From assembly GCA_028871555.1 (NCBI GenBank), contig JAGWNA010000027.1, forward strand, positions 1 to 37,156: a stretch of DNA of 37,156 nucleotides, given 5' to 3'. Both the position numbers and the translations under genes were made by a program. The stretch's first letter is position 1, and every line of letters starts with the position of its first letter. Shown piece by piece: positions 1 to 10,358 of this stretch. The notes under the pieces were generated by a model. It ran no database searches, was not told the DNA's origin, and was given only the letters and a program-made list of their open reading frames with translations. The DNA is from Lysobacteraceae bacterium. Its GTDB lineage: Bacteria > Pseudomonadota > Gammaproteobacteria > Xanthomonadales > Rhodanobacteraceae.

Positions 1-486
1 CACGCCGACCTCGCCGCGATGCGCGACCTCAGCCAGGAAGACGCCGCCGAGGCGGCCGCGGTGCAGAACAACCTCAACTACGTGACGATGGACGGCACCA
101 TCGGCTGCATGGTCAACGGCGCGGGCCTGGCGATGGCCACCATGGACGTGATCAAGCTGGCGGGCGGCGAGCCGGCCAACTTCCTCGACGTCGGCGGCGG
201 CGCCACCAAGGAGCGCGTCACCGAGGCGTTCAAGCTGATCACCTCGTCCGACAAGGTCAAGGCCATCCTGGTCAACATCTTCGGCGGCATCGTCCGCTGC
301 GACATGATCGCCGAGGGCATCATCGCCGCGGTGAAGGAAGTGGGCCTGAAGATCCCGGTGGTGGTGCGCCTGCAGGGTACCAATGTGGAGAAGGGCCGCG
401 AACTGCTGGCCAATTCCGGCCTGGCGATCACGCCGGCCGACGATCTCAACGACGCGGCGCAGAAAGCCGTGGCCGCCGCGAAGTGA
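1..486 (+). CDS. sucC: Succinyl-CoA synthetase beta subunit, 3' part (partial at window edge)
   Basis: This is the C-terminal 161 residues of the ADP/GDP-forming succinate-CoA ligase beta chain, open from the first base of the window. The subunit works with SucD in the cytoplasm in the TCA-cycle step succinyl-CoA to succinate. Visible family hallmarks are the [14 protein letters not shown] segment, the glycine-rich [13 protein letters not shown] segment and the [16 protein letters not shown] segment of the ligase-CoA domain. The family is about 388 residues, so more than half lies upstream of the window. The stop overlaps the Shine-Dalgarno sequence of sucD and the gap to sucD is only 13 nt, so the two are one operon. 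Nothing appears broken in the visible part. Confidence 0.96.
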   Translation, partial: HADLAAMRDLSQEDAAEAAAVQNNLNYVTMDGTIGCMVNGAGLAMATMDVIKLAGGEPANFLDVGGGATKERVTEAFKLITSSDKVKAILVNIFGGIVRCDMIAEGIIAAVKEVGLKIPVVVRLQGTNVEKGRELLANSGLAITPADDLNDAAQKAVAAAK

Positions 487-499
487 GGAGCGATAAGCA

Positions 500-1369
500 A
501 TGAGCGTTCTCGTCAACAAGAACACCAAGGTGATCGTGCAGGGCTTCACCGGCCAGCAGGGCACCTTCCACGCCGAGCAGGCGATCGACTACGGCACCAA
601 GGTGGTCGGCGGCGTCACCCCGGGCAAGGGCGGCAGCGAGCATATCGGCCTGCCGGTTTTCAATTCGGTCGATGAGGCGGTGCTGGAAACCGGCGCCGAC
701 GCGTCGGTGATCTTCGTGCCGCCACCGTTCGCGGCCGATTCCATCCTGGAGGCGATCGACGCCGGCATCCGCGTGATCGTGGCGATCACCGAGGGCATTC
801 CGGTGCTCGACATGCTGCGCGTGAAGAACGTGCTGCAGCAGCATCCGGAAACCGTGCTGATCGGGCCGAACTGCCCCGGCATCATCACTCCGGGCGAGTG
901 CAAGATCGGCATCATGCCGGGCCACATCCACATGCCGGGCAAGGTCGCCATCGTGTCGCGTTCGGGCACGCTGACCTATGAGGCGGTGTTCCAGACCACC
1001 AACGAGGGTCTGGGCCAGAGCACGGTCATCGGCATCGGTGGCGACCCGATCAACGGGCTGAGCTTCATCGACTGCCTGAAGCTGTTCCAGGACGACCCGG
1101 GCACCTCCGGCATCATCATGGTCGGCGAGATCGGCGGCAGCGCCGAGGAAGACGCCGCCGAGTTCATCGGCGAGTACGTCACCAAGCCGGTGGTGTCGTT
1201 CATCGCCGGTGCGTCGGCCCCGGCCGGCAAGCGGATGGGACACGCCGGTGCGATCATATCCGGCGGCAAGGGCACCGCCGCGGCGAAGTTCGCCGCGCTG
1301 GAGAAAGCCGGCGTCACCACCGTGAAGTCGCCGGCCGACCTGGGCAAGACGCTCGCGAGGCTGATGTAG
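500..1369 (+). CDS. sucD: Succinyl-CoA synthetase alpha subunit
   Basis: This is the 289-residue alpha chain of succinate-CoA ligase, full length for the family (about 289 in E. coli). An N-terminal CoA-binding Rossmann domain begins with [14 protein letters not shown]. The C-terminal ligase domain has the [20 protein letters not shown] segment and the GHAGAI motif, whose His248 is the phosphohistidine of the family. The ATG at 500 is preceded by GAGGAG at 485-490 with a 9-nt spacer; that site overlaps the sucC stop, so translation is probably coupled. The stop codon TAG lies inside the first half of a REP palindrome (1366-1390). Confidence 0.98.
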   Translation: MSVLVNKNTKVIVQGFTGQQGTFHAEQAIDYGTKVVGGVTPGKGGSEHIGLPVFNSVDEAVLETGADASVIFVPPPFAADSILEAIDAGIRVIVAITEGIPVLDMLRVKNVLQQHPETVLIGPNCPGIITPGECKIGIMPGHIHMPGKVAIVSRSGTLTYEAVFQTTNEGLGQSTVIGIGGDPINGLSFIDCLKLFQDDPGTSGIIMVGEIGGSAEEDAAEFIGEYVTKPVVSFIAGASAPAGKRMGHAGAIISGGKGTAAAKFAALEKAGVTTVKSPADLGKTLARLM

Positions 1370-1435
1370 GAGCGCGCTTGCGCGCGATGCCCTTGTTCCA
1401 CGATTCACAAGAGCATCGCGCACAATGTGCGCTAC
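1366..1435. repeat. REP pair (REPIN-like) overlapping the sucD stop
   Basis: Two short palindromes face each other. At 1366-1390, GTAGGA is followed by GCGCGC, TT, GCGCGC and GATGC. At 1411-1435 the reverse complement has the same layout (GTAG head, stem GCGCAC/GTGCGC, tail GATGCTC). A GTAG head, a hairpin and a GATGC tail are typical of REP elements in Pseudomonas and Xanthomonadales. An inverted REP pair about 70 nt long matches the REPIN form mobilised by RAYT transposases. The sucD TAG stop (1367-1369) is part of the GTAG head. The element may also stabilise the 3' end of the sucCD transcript, which is inference. Confidence 0.75.
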
Positions 1436-1496
1436 CCGGGCGGGGCGCGGCGGTGGAAGGAAATTGCCGGCCCGGAGCAAGTCGTTCGCAGAGCGC

Positions 1497-1502
1497 TAAA
1501 AT
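1497..1502 (+). promoter_or_regulatory. Possible -10 element for nadE
   Basis: TAAAAT differs from the sigma-70 -10 consensus at one position and lies about 55 nt upstream of the nadE start. No convincing -35 box is seen 16-18 nt upstream. The perfect hairpin at 1506-1532 begins just downstream and would then lie in the nadE leader. Weakly supported. Confidence 0.3.
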
Positions 1503-1505
1503 GCG

Positions 1506-1532
1506 AAGGCCGCGACCACCTGTCGCGGCCTT
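1506..1532 (+). terminator. Probable intrinsic terminator after sucCD
   Basis: A perfect 11-bp stem, AAGGCCGCGAC (1506-1516) with GTCGCGGCCTT (1522-1532), encloses a 5-nt loop and is followed by a moderately T-rich stretch (CGTCATTC). It lies between the sucD stop and the nadE start, about 25 nt before nadE. It could terminate sucCD transcripts or, if nadE starts at the upstream TAAAAT, form a leader hairpin. Confidence 0.55.
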
Positions 1533-1556
1533 CGTCATTCATGGAGCGACAGGTTC

Positions 1557-3188
1557 ATGGCAATGCTGCGTCTGGCGCTGGCCCAGTTCGATTTTGCGGT
1601 CGGCGCGGTGGCGGCGAATGCCGCGAAGGCGGGCGACTTGATCGTGCAGGCGCACGCCGGCGGTGCCGCGCTGGTGCTGTTTCCGGAGCTCACCCTGAGC
1701 GGCTACCCGCCGGAGGATCTGCTGCTGCGGCCGAGTTTTCTGGCTGCCTGCGACAGCGAGCTGGCCGCACTGGCGGGCACCACCAGCGGCATCGCTGCGC
1801 TGGTCGGTCATCCGCACAGCGAGAAAGGGGTATACAACGCCGCCAGCCTGTTGCGCGAGGGGCGCGTCGAGGTCACGGCGCACAAGCAGGCGCTGCCGAA
1901 CTACGGCGTGTTCGACGACAAGCGCTATTTCCGGCCCGGGCAGGACACGGTCACCGCGATCATCGATGGCGTGTGCGTCGGCCTGCTGATCTGCGAGGAC
2001 GTGTGGGAGCCCGAACCCGCTGCACGGGCCGCGGCGGCAGGCGCGGAGCTGATCGTGGTGATCAACGCCTCGCCGTGGGATGCCGCCAAGCAGGCCGAGC
2101 GTGAGGCGGTGCTGCGTGCCCGCGCCCGCGAGACCGGCTGCGCGCTGGTCTATCTCAACATGGTCGGTGGCCAGGACGAAGTGGTCTACGACGGCGCCTC
2201 GCTGCTGGTCAACGGCGACGGCTCGGTGGCTGCCCGGGCGCCGGCCTTCGTCGACGCGCTGCTGTGGGCCGATTTCGATCCGGCCACCCGCACCCTGCGG
2301 GCGGACAGCTGGCCGACCGTCGCCGATGGCTCGCACGAGGCGGTGCTGTATGCGGCGCTGGTGCGCGGGATCCGCGACTACATCGACAAGAACGGTTTCC
2401 CCGGCGTGCTGCTGGGCCTGTCCGGCGGGATCGACTCGGCGCTGACCCTGGCGCTGGCGGTCGATGCGCTGGGTGCCGATCGGGTAACCGCGGTGATGAT
2501 GCCCACGCGCTACACCTCGCAGCTGTCGCTGGACGGTGCCCGCGCGCAGGCGGAGCGGTTGGGGGTGGAGTACCACACGATCCCGATCGAAGGGACCTAC
2601 CAGGCGTTCATCGAGGCGCTGACGCCCGCGTTCGCCGGCAAGGCGGCCGACACCACCGAGGAAAACCTGCAGTCGCGCACCCGCGGGGTGATGCTGATGG
2701 CGCTGTCCAACAAGCATGGCCGCCTGCTGCTGACGACCGGCAACAAGAGCGAGATGGCGGTGGGCTACGCCACCCTGTACGGCGACATGTGCGGCGCCTA
2801 TGCCCCGCTGAAGGACGTCTACAAGACCGAAGTGTACCGGCTGTCGCGCTGGCGCAACCGGGATGCCGCGCAGCATGGCGAGACGGAGTGGATCCCTCCG
2901 GCAGTGATCGAGCGGCCGCCGTCGGCCGAGCTGCGCGAGGACCAGACCGACCAGGATTCGCTGCCCGCGTATGACGAACTGGACGCGATCCTGGCCCGCT
3001 TCATCGAGGCCGAGCAGTCGCAGGCGGAGATCGCGGCGCAGGGCTTCCCGGCCGACACCGTGCGCCGGGTGGTGCGGCTGGTGCTGCAGAACGAGTTCAA
3101 GCGGCGGCAGGCGGCGCCGGGGCCGCGCGTGACCACCCGGGCGTTCGGGCGCGAGCGGCGTTATCCCATTACTTCTGGTTGGCGTTAA
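1557..3188 (+). CDS. nadE: Glutamine-dependent NAD+ synthetase
   Basis: The 543-residue two-domain enzyme converts deamido-NAD to NAD using glutamine and ATP, the last step of NAD synthesis. The N-terminal nitrilase-type amidase domain (about 1-260) shows the Glu-Lys-Cys triad: Glu44 in LFPELTLSGYPPEDLL, Lys110 before QALPNYGVFD and Cys146 in LLICEDVWE. The C-terminal synthetase domain has the ATP pyrophosphatase loop LGLSGGIDSA (SGGIDS 289-294) and the TTGNKSEMAVGY segment. The start could also be the ATG at 1563; both lack a strong Shine-Dalgarno sequence. The amidase domain supplies ammonia, unlike the shorter ammonia-only NadE of E. coli. It is a single-gene unit bounded by hairpins on both sides and converges on bamD. 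Confidence 0.97.
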   Translation: MAMLRLALAQFDFAVGAVAANAAKAGDLIVQAHAGGAALVLFPELTLSGYPPEDLLLRPSFLAACDSELAALAGTTSGIAALVGHPHSEKGVYNAASLLREGRVEVTAHKQALPNYGVFDDKRYFRPGQDTVTAIIDGVCVGLLICEDVWEPEPAARAAAAGAELIVVINASPWDAAKQAEREAVLRARARETGCALVYLNMVGGQDEVVYDGASLLVNGDGSVAARAPAFVDALLWADFDPATRTLRADSWPTVADGSHEAVLYAALVRGIRDYIDKNGFPGVLLGLSGGIDSALTLALAVDALGADRVTAVMMPTRYTSQLSLDGARAQAERLGVEYHTIPIEGTYQAFIEALTPAFAGKAADTTEENLQSRTRGVMLMALSNKHGRLLLTTGNKSEMAVGYATLYGDMCGAYAPLKDVYKTEVYRLSRWRNRDAAQHGETEWIPPAVIERPPSAELREDQTDQDSLPAYDELDAILARFIEAEQSQAEIAAQGFPADTVRRVVRLVLQNEFKRRQAAPGPRVTTRAFGRERRYPITSGWR

Positions 3189-3246
3189 GGCAACACTGAT
3201 CGAGTATCGCCACGATATCGACGAAGCCGAACCCGCATGGCACGTT

Positions 3247-3273
3247 GCACCCTCTCCCTTTGGGGGAGGGTGC
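3247..3273. repeat. 12-bp hairpin between converging nadE and bamD
   Basis: GCACCCTCTCCC (3247-3258) pairs with GGGGGAGGGTGC (3262-3273) across a TTT loop, with a single G-T wobble. It lies 58 nt after the nadE stop. CCCTCTCCC-type hairpins recur in Xanthomonadales intergenic regions (recollection, not searched). It may act as a transcript end for nadE but has no T-run after it. Confidence 0.6.
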
Positions 3274-3293
3274 GGGGCTTGCGAAATCCTCAT

Positions 3294-3320
3294 GAAAAAG
3301 CCGACGCGTGTGCGCCGGCT
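3294..3320 (-). terminator. Intrinsic terminator of bamD
   Basis: Read on the minus strand, AGCCGGCGC, a short loop and GCGTCGGCT are followed by five T residues (TTTTTC). The stem lies at 3299-3320, with the T-run immediately after it at 3299-3295. It is 28 nt past the bamD stop and in the right orientation. Confidence 0.75.
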
Positions 3321-3347
3321 CTCTTGTCACGGATGGGTCGATAAAGA

Positions 3348-4181
3348 TCAGTGATGCCCGGAGAACGGGATCAGCTTGCGCAGCAGGGAAGGCGGGCGCG
3401 GCCACTTCGGATCGGTCAGGTAGGGGTGGTTCGGGTAGTTCATCGCCAGCACCTTCCGGGTCTGGGCGGCCAGTCCCTTGTGGTCCAGTGCCAGATAGCT
3501 GCGGGTGAGGATGGCCAGGGCATCGCCGGTCTGCGGTGCCTGCTGATAGTGTTCGATCACATACTGGGCACGGTCCGCCGCACCGACATAGATCTTGTTG
3601 CGCAGGTAGAACTCGGCCACGTTGATCTCGTACTGCGCCAGGTTGTTGCGCAGATAGATCATGCGCTGGCGCGCGTCGACCGTGTAGGCGCTGTCGGGAA
3701 AGCGGCGCGACAGTTCGGAGAAGTCGTCGAACGCCTGCAGGCTGTAGCTCTGGTCGCGGCGCGTCTCGGAACTCTCGCGGTAGATGAAGCGCTCGATCAT
3801 GCCGCTGGTGCGCTCGAAATTGATCAGGCCGCGCAAGTAGTAGGCATAATCGACATGCTTGTTGGCCGGGTAGGTCTTGATGAAGCGGTTGACGGTCGAA
3901 TACGCATCGTCCGGCTGGTTGTCCTTGAACTGCGAATACGCCAGATCGAGCTGGGCCTGCTGGTTGTATTCGCCGGATGGGAAACGCGCGATCAGGCGCT
4001 GGTACTGCTTGGTGGCGGCCGTATAGTCGCCGTATTCCAGCGAGCTATGGGCCTTGTTGTACAGCGCATCCACCGGCATCGTGTCGATGGTGGCGCGCTT
4101 GGAGCCGAATATCGAGCAGGCGCTCATCGACACGACGAGCGCGAACAGGGCGAACGCCCTCGGTGCAGGCAATTTGAACAT
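3348..4181 (-). CDS. bamD: Outer-membrane assembly lipoprotein BamD
   Basis: BamD (ComL/YfiO) is an essential lipoprotein of the BAM complex that inserts beta-barrel proteins into the outer membrane. From the ATG at 4181 the protein is 277 residues. It starts with a lipoprotein signal (MFKLPAPRAF, then a hydrophobic core) ending in SMSAC, so Cys22 is the lipidated residue. TPR-like repeats follow: ALYNKAHSSLEYGDYTAATK, LDLAYSQFKDNQPDDAYSTV and the YYLRGLINFERT region. The open frame reaches upstream to 4283. An ATG at 4202 would lengthen the signal n-region by 7 residues and is also possible, since neither start has a clear ribosome site. The gene is divergent from rluD, as in many gammaproteobacteria, and ends at a good terminator. 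Confidence 0.95.
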   Translation of the reverse strand: MFKLPAPRAFALFALVVSMSACSIFGSKRATIDTMPVDALYNKAHSSLEYGDYTAATKQYQRLIARFPSGEYNQQAQLDLAYSQFKDNQPDDAYSTVNRFIKTYPANKHVDYAYYLRGLINFERTSGMIERFIYRESSETRRDQSYSLQAFDDFSELSRRFPDSAYTVDARQRMIYLRNNLAQYEINVAEFYLRNKIYVGAADRAQYVIEHYQQAPQTGDALAILTRSYLALDHKGLAAQTRKVLAMNYPNHPYLTDPKWPRPPSLLRKLIPFSGHH

Positions 4182-4272
4182 CGGCAACTCGGGTACACGC
4201 ATGGGAATGAATTCGGATGTTTGATCGAAAAGGCATGATAGCCGAAACCGGTGGCTGCCCGTGGGGGAAGGC

Positions 4273-5247
<975 letters not shown>

Positions 5248-5263
5248 GCCGGATGAGCCGCCG

Positions 5264-6013
5264 ATGACCGATGCATGGATATTCCCCGATTGGCCGGCGC
5301 CCAGAAACGTGCGCACGGCCGTCACCACGCGCGATGGACCTGGCGTTTCGCTGCCTCCGTTCGGGCGCTTCAACCTCGGGCTGCGCAATGGCGATCAGCC
5401 CGATGCGGTCGGCAGCAATCGCAGCGTGCTGCAGCAGGCTCTGGGATTGCCGGCGGCACCGCGCTGGCTGAAGCAGGTGCATGGCTGCAGCGTGGCCGAG
5501 TTGGGGCCGCTGCCGAGCACGGATGAGCCGCAGGCGGATGCGGCAATCTCGCGCCTGCCCGGTACCGTGCTGGCGATTCTCACCGCCGACTGCCTGCCGG
5601 TCTTGTTCTGTGCCGACGACGGCAGCGCGATCGGCGCCGCGCATGCCGGGTGGCGCGGGTTGGCCGCCGGTGTGCTGGAGGCGACGACGGAGCAGCTTCA
5701 GGTGCCGCCGGAACGGCAGCTGGCCTGGCTCGGTCCGTGCATCGGTGCCCGATCCTACGAAGTGGGCGAGGAGGTGCGCGCGGCGTTCGTCGATCGCGAC
5801 TGTGCGGCGGCGGACTGCTTCACGCCGACCCGGCCCGGACACTGGTGGTGCGATCTGGCCGCGCTTGCGCGACGGCGCCTTGCCGCCTCGGGCATTGCCC
5901 GCATTCATGGCGGCGGCTTCGATACGCTGACCGATCTCCGTTTCTACTCGCATCGCCGGGAGGGTGTGCGCCGTGGCTGCTTTGCCAGCCTGATCTGGCT
6001 GGCAAGGAGCTGA
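5264..6013 (+). CDS. pgeF: Multicopper/laccase-domain protein PgeF (YfiH)
   Basis: This 249-residue protein belongs to the YfiH/DUF152 family, known as peptidoglycan editing factor in E. coli, where it removes wrongly incorporated L-Ser from muropeptide precursors. Family members also act on purine nucleosides. The zinc-binding His-Cys-His set is visible: His73 in KQVHG, Cys110 in [10 protein letters not shown] and His127 in [13 protein letters not shown]. The WLGPCIGA and YSHRREG segments are also typical. An upstream ATG at 5228, overlapping rluD, would add 12 residues that do not look conserved, so 5264 is preferred. It is probably co-transcribed with rluD. Confidence 0.93.
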   Translation: MTDAWIFPDWPAPRNVRTAVTTRDGPGVSLPPFGRFNLGLRNGDQPDAVGSNRSVLQQALGLPAAPRWLKQVHGCSVAELGPLPSTDEPQADAAISRLPGTVLAILTADCLPVLFCADDGSAIGAAHAGWRGLAAGVLEATTEQLQVPPERQLAWLGPCIGARSYEVGEEVRAAFVDRDCAAADCFTPTRPGHWWCDLAALARRRLAASGIARIHGGGFDTLTDLRFYSHRREGVRRGCFASLIWLARS

Positions 6014-6052
6014 GCGCAGGCCGCAGCTGCGGTCGGATGCCTCCGTCATTGA

Positions 6053-6080
6053 CTTGAATCATGTGCTCCTGTCCGCATTT
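6053..6080 (+). promoter_or_regulatory. Sigma-32 (RpoH) heat-shock promoter of clpB
   Basis: A perfect CTTGAA -35 box (6053-6058) is followed after 14 nt by CCGCATTT (6073-6080), one mismatch from the RpoH -10 consensus CCCCATnT. Spacing and sequence fit RpoH promoters, and the downstream gene is clpB, a classical RpoH target. The transcript would begin about 55-60 nt upstream of the clpB ATG. Confidence 0.75.
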
Positions 6081-6144
6081 GGCAGACAGTGGCACTTCCG
6101 GACTTTGGCCGGCCGATGCCTTCCTGTCAGACGGAGAGCGACTC

Positions 6145-8742
<2,598 letters not shown>

Positions 8743-8765
8743 GCGCAGGCTCCCAGGCGCACGAT

Positions 8766-9998
8766 TCACGGCGCCTCGGTCGATGCTTCCGCTTCCGGCA
8801 GCATTTCGAATGCTGCCGGGGTGGTGCGCAGCATCATCCGGAAGTTGGCCGCGGTCGACTGCTCGCGATCGAAATGCCAGTATCGGTATGCTGCATACAC
8901 GGCCAGCAGCGCCTGGGTCAGGGCGAACCAGCCGAACAGTGAGCCGGGGCCGAGCGCCGACATCAGCGTGCCGGCCGCCATCGGCCCTATCGCCGAGCCG
9001 ATGCCGTAGATCAGCAGCACGCTGCTGCTGGCTGCCAGCAGATCTTCCGCTGGCAAGTGGTCCGCCAGATGTGCCACCACGATCGGATACACCGAGAAGG
9101 CCAGTCCGCCGTAGAGGAAAATCAGCGCGATCGTCGCGCCATGCCATCGGGGCATGACCAGTTGCAGCAGTGCCAGCACGCTGGCAAGCACGCAGACCTG
9201 GGCCAGCGCGATGCGTCGGTCATACCGGTCGGACCAGCGGCCCACCGGCCACTGCAGCGCGGCACCGCCGAGGATCGCCACGCTCATGTAGGTGCCGACG
9301 GCAGCGAGGTGAAAGCCCAGGTCGCGGGCGTATACCGGCAGCAGTCCCCAGAACGCCCCCATTCCCAGGCCCGACAGCAGTGCACCCGCGCCGGCGCTGG
9401 GCGCCAGCGCAAACAGTCGCCGCAGTTCCAGCCGCCGCGCAGGCTGCGGCATCGGCTGCGCCTGGCGCGTGGCGACCACCGGCAAGGTGGCGGCACACAC
9501 CAGCAGGGTTACCACGATAAACGGCACGAACGGTTCGCCCCGGATGCGCAGCAGCTGTTGTGCCGCGGCCAGCGAGCCCAGGTTCACCATCATGTAGATG
9601 GCGAAAACCGTGCCGCGCCGGGCCGGGTCGGCCTGCGCATTGAGCCAGCTCTCGATGATCGCGTACAGACCCACCAGCGATATCCCTGCCAGCAGGCGCA
9701 GTGCCAGCCACAGCCAGGAATTGCTGCTCAGCGCGTGCAGCAGCACCAGGCATGCCACGCAGGCGGCACAGAACGCGAACGAACGGATGTGACCGATCCG
9801 CCGGATCAGCGGGGGCAGCACGAACGTGCCCACGAAATAGCCGACGTAATACGCCGAGGCAAGCGCACCGAGTATGCTGGCCGAATAGCCCAGGGCATGG
9901 CCGCGCAGCGGAATCAGCGTGGTCAGCAGGCCGACTCCCAGCAGCAGCAGCGCCGTGCCGGCGAGCAGCGAGGTGATCGGACGTAGATTGCGCAGCAT
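8766..9998 (-). CDS. Major facilitator superfamily transporter
   Basis: This 410-residue inner-membrane protein has about 12 hydrophobic segments. The first is SLLAGTALLLLGVGLLTTLIPL, and an MFS-like loop PVGRWSDRYDRRIAL follows the seventh or eighth. It resembles the YcaD-type branch of MFS drug/metabolite carriers, but the substrate cannot be read from sequence. The start MLRNLRPITS (ATG at 9998) is chosen because the upstream in-frame extension to 10145 is Arg/Gly/Pro-rich and not membrane-like. It lies downstream of the TonB-receptor gene on the same strand, but a 360-nt gap with a strong hairpin separates them, so it probably has its own promoter. Confidence 0.88.
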   Translation of the reverse strand: MLRNLRPITSLLAGTALLLLGVGLLTTLIPLRGHALGYSASILGALASAYYVGYFVGTFVLPPLIRRIGHIRSFAFCAACVACLVLLHALSSNSWLWLALRLLAGISLVGLYAIIESWLNAQADPARRGTVFAIYMMVNLGSLAAAQQLLRIRGEPFVPFIVVTLLVCAATLPVVATRQAQPMPQPARRLELRRLFALAPSAGAGALLSGLGMGAFWGLLPVYARDLGFHLAAVGTYMSVAILGGAALQWPVGRWSDRYDRRIALAQVCVLASVLALLQLVMPRWHGATIALIFLYGGLAFSVYPIVVAHLADHLPAEDLLAASSSVLLIYGIGSAIGPMAAGTLMSALGPGSLFGWFALTQALLAVYAAYRYWHFDREQSTAANFRMMLRTTPAAFEMLPEAEASTEAP

Positions 9999-10027
9999 GC
10001 TCGGTCCGGGGAATTCTTTTGCCAGAA

Positions 10028-10064
10028 GCCTGTCGGGCCGTTGGCCGGCCGGGCCGCGAATCCG
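10028..10064 (+). repeat. Dispersed palindromic element, copy A
   Basis: GCCTGTCGG is followed by TGGCCGGCCGGGC and then an ATCCG-containing segment. It matches 17202-17237 with roughly 80% identity by eye and is related to copies at 13827-13849 and 17279-17302 on the opposite strand. Confidence 0.6.
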
Positions 10065-10294
10065 TCTGCGCGGCCCATGACCCGCCATGCGATGCCCATG
10101 GAACCATCGTGGGTCGGCAAAGCGATAAGAAATCCATCCTCGCACAGCCGGATTCTCGCCTCGACCATCCGGCCCGACGCCTGGAGGCTAACATCCATGC
10201 ATGGCTGGAATGGTTCGCGCGGCGTCGAAACGGCCGATCACGGCCAGTCCCTGTTCATGATGTGGCACCGGTCGAGATCGCTGCCCCCTCAATG

Positions 10295-10323
10295 CAGAAC
10301 GCCCCGGCAACCGGGGCGTTCTG
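10295..10323 (-). terminator. Perfect hairpin after the TonB-receptor gene
   Basis: CAGAACGCCCCGG (10295-10307) and CCGGGGCGTTCTG (10311-10323) form a perfect 13-bp stem with a 3-nt loop, 35 nt past the receptor stop. The T-content after the inner stem is low, so it may act as a transcript-end stabiliser as much as an intrinsic terminator. Confidence 0.65.
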
Positions 10324-10358
10324 GGTGTATGCCTTGCTTTGCGGTCCAGCAGGTTGGA

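Larger units (their letters stand above)
9999..10358. other. 360-nt gap between TonB receptor and MFS gene
   Basis: It holds one copy of the dispersed CCTGTCGG element (10028-10064) and a perfect 13-bp hairpin (10295-10323) that ends the receptor transcript. A minus-strand frame (start 10198) runs into the MFS gene without a ribosome site and is not called. No clear promoter for the MFS gene is visible. Confidence 0.6.

Noticed and set aside
9923..10198. A 91-codon minus-strand frame starting MDVSLQASGRMVEARI that runs into the MFS gene.
   Set aside because: The first 60 residues look faintly protein-like, but there is no ribosome site, the end overlaps the MFS coding region in another frame, and no family is recognised. 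A search for homologues of the first 60 residues could reopen it.
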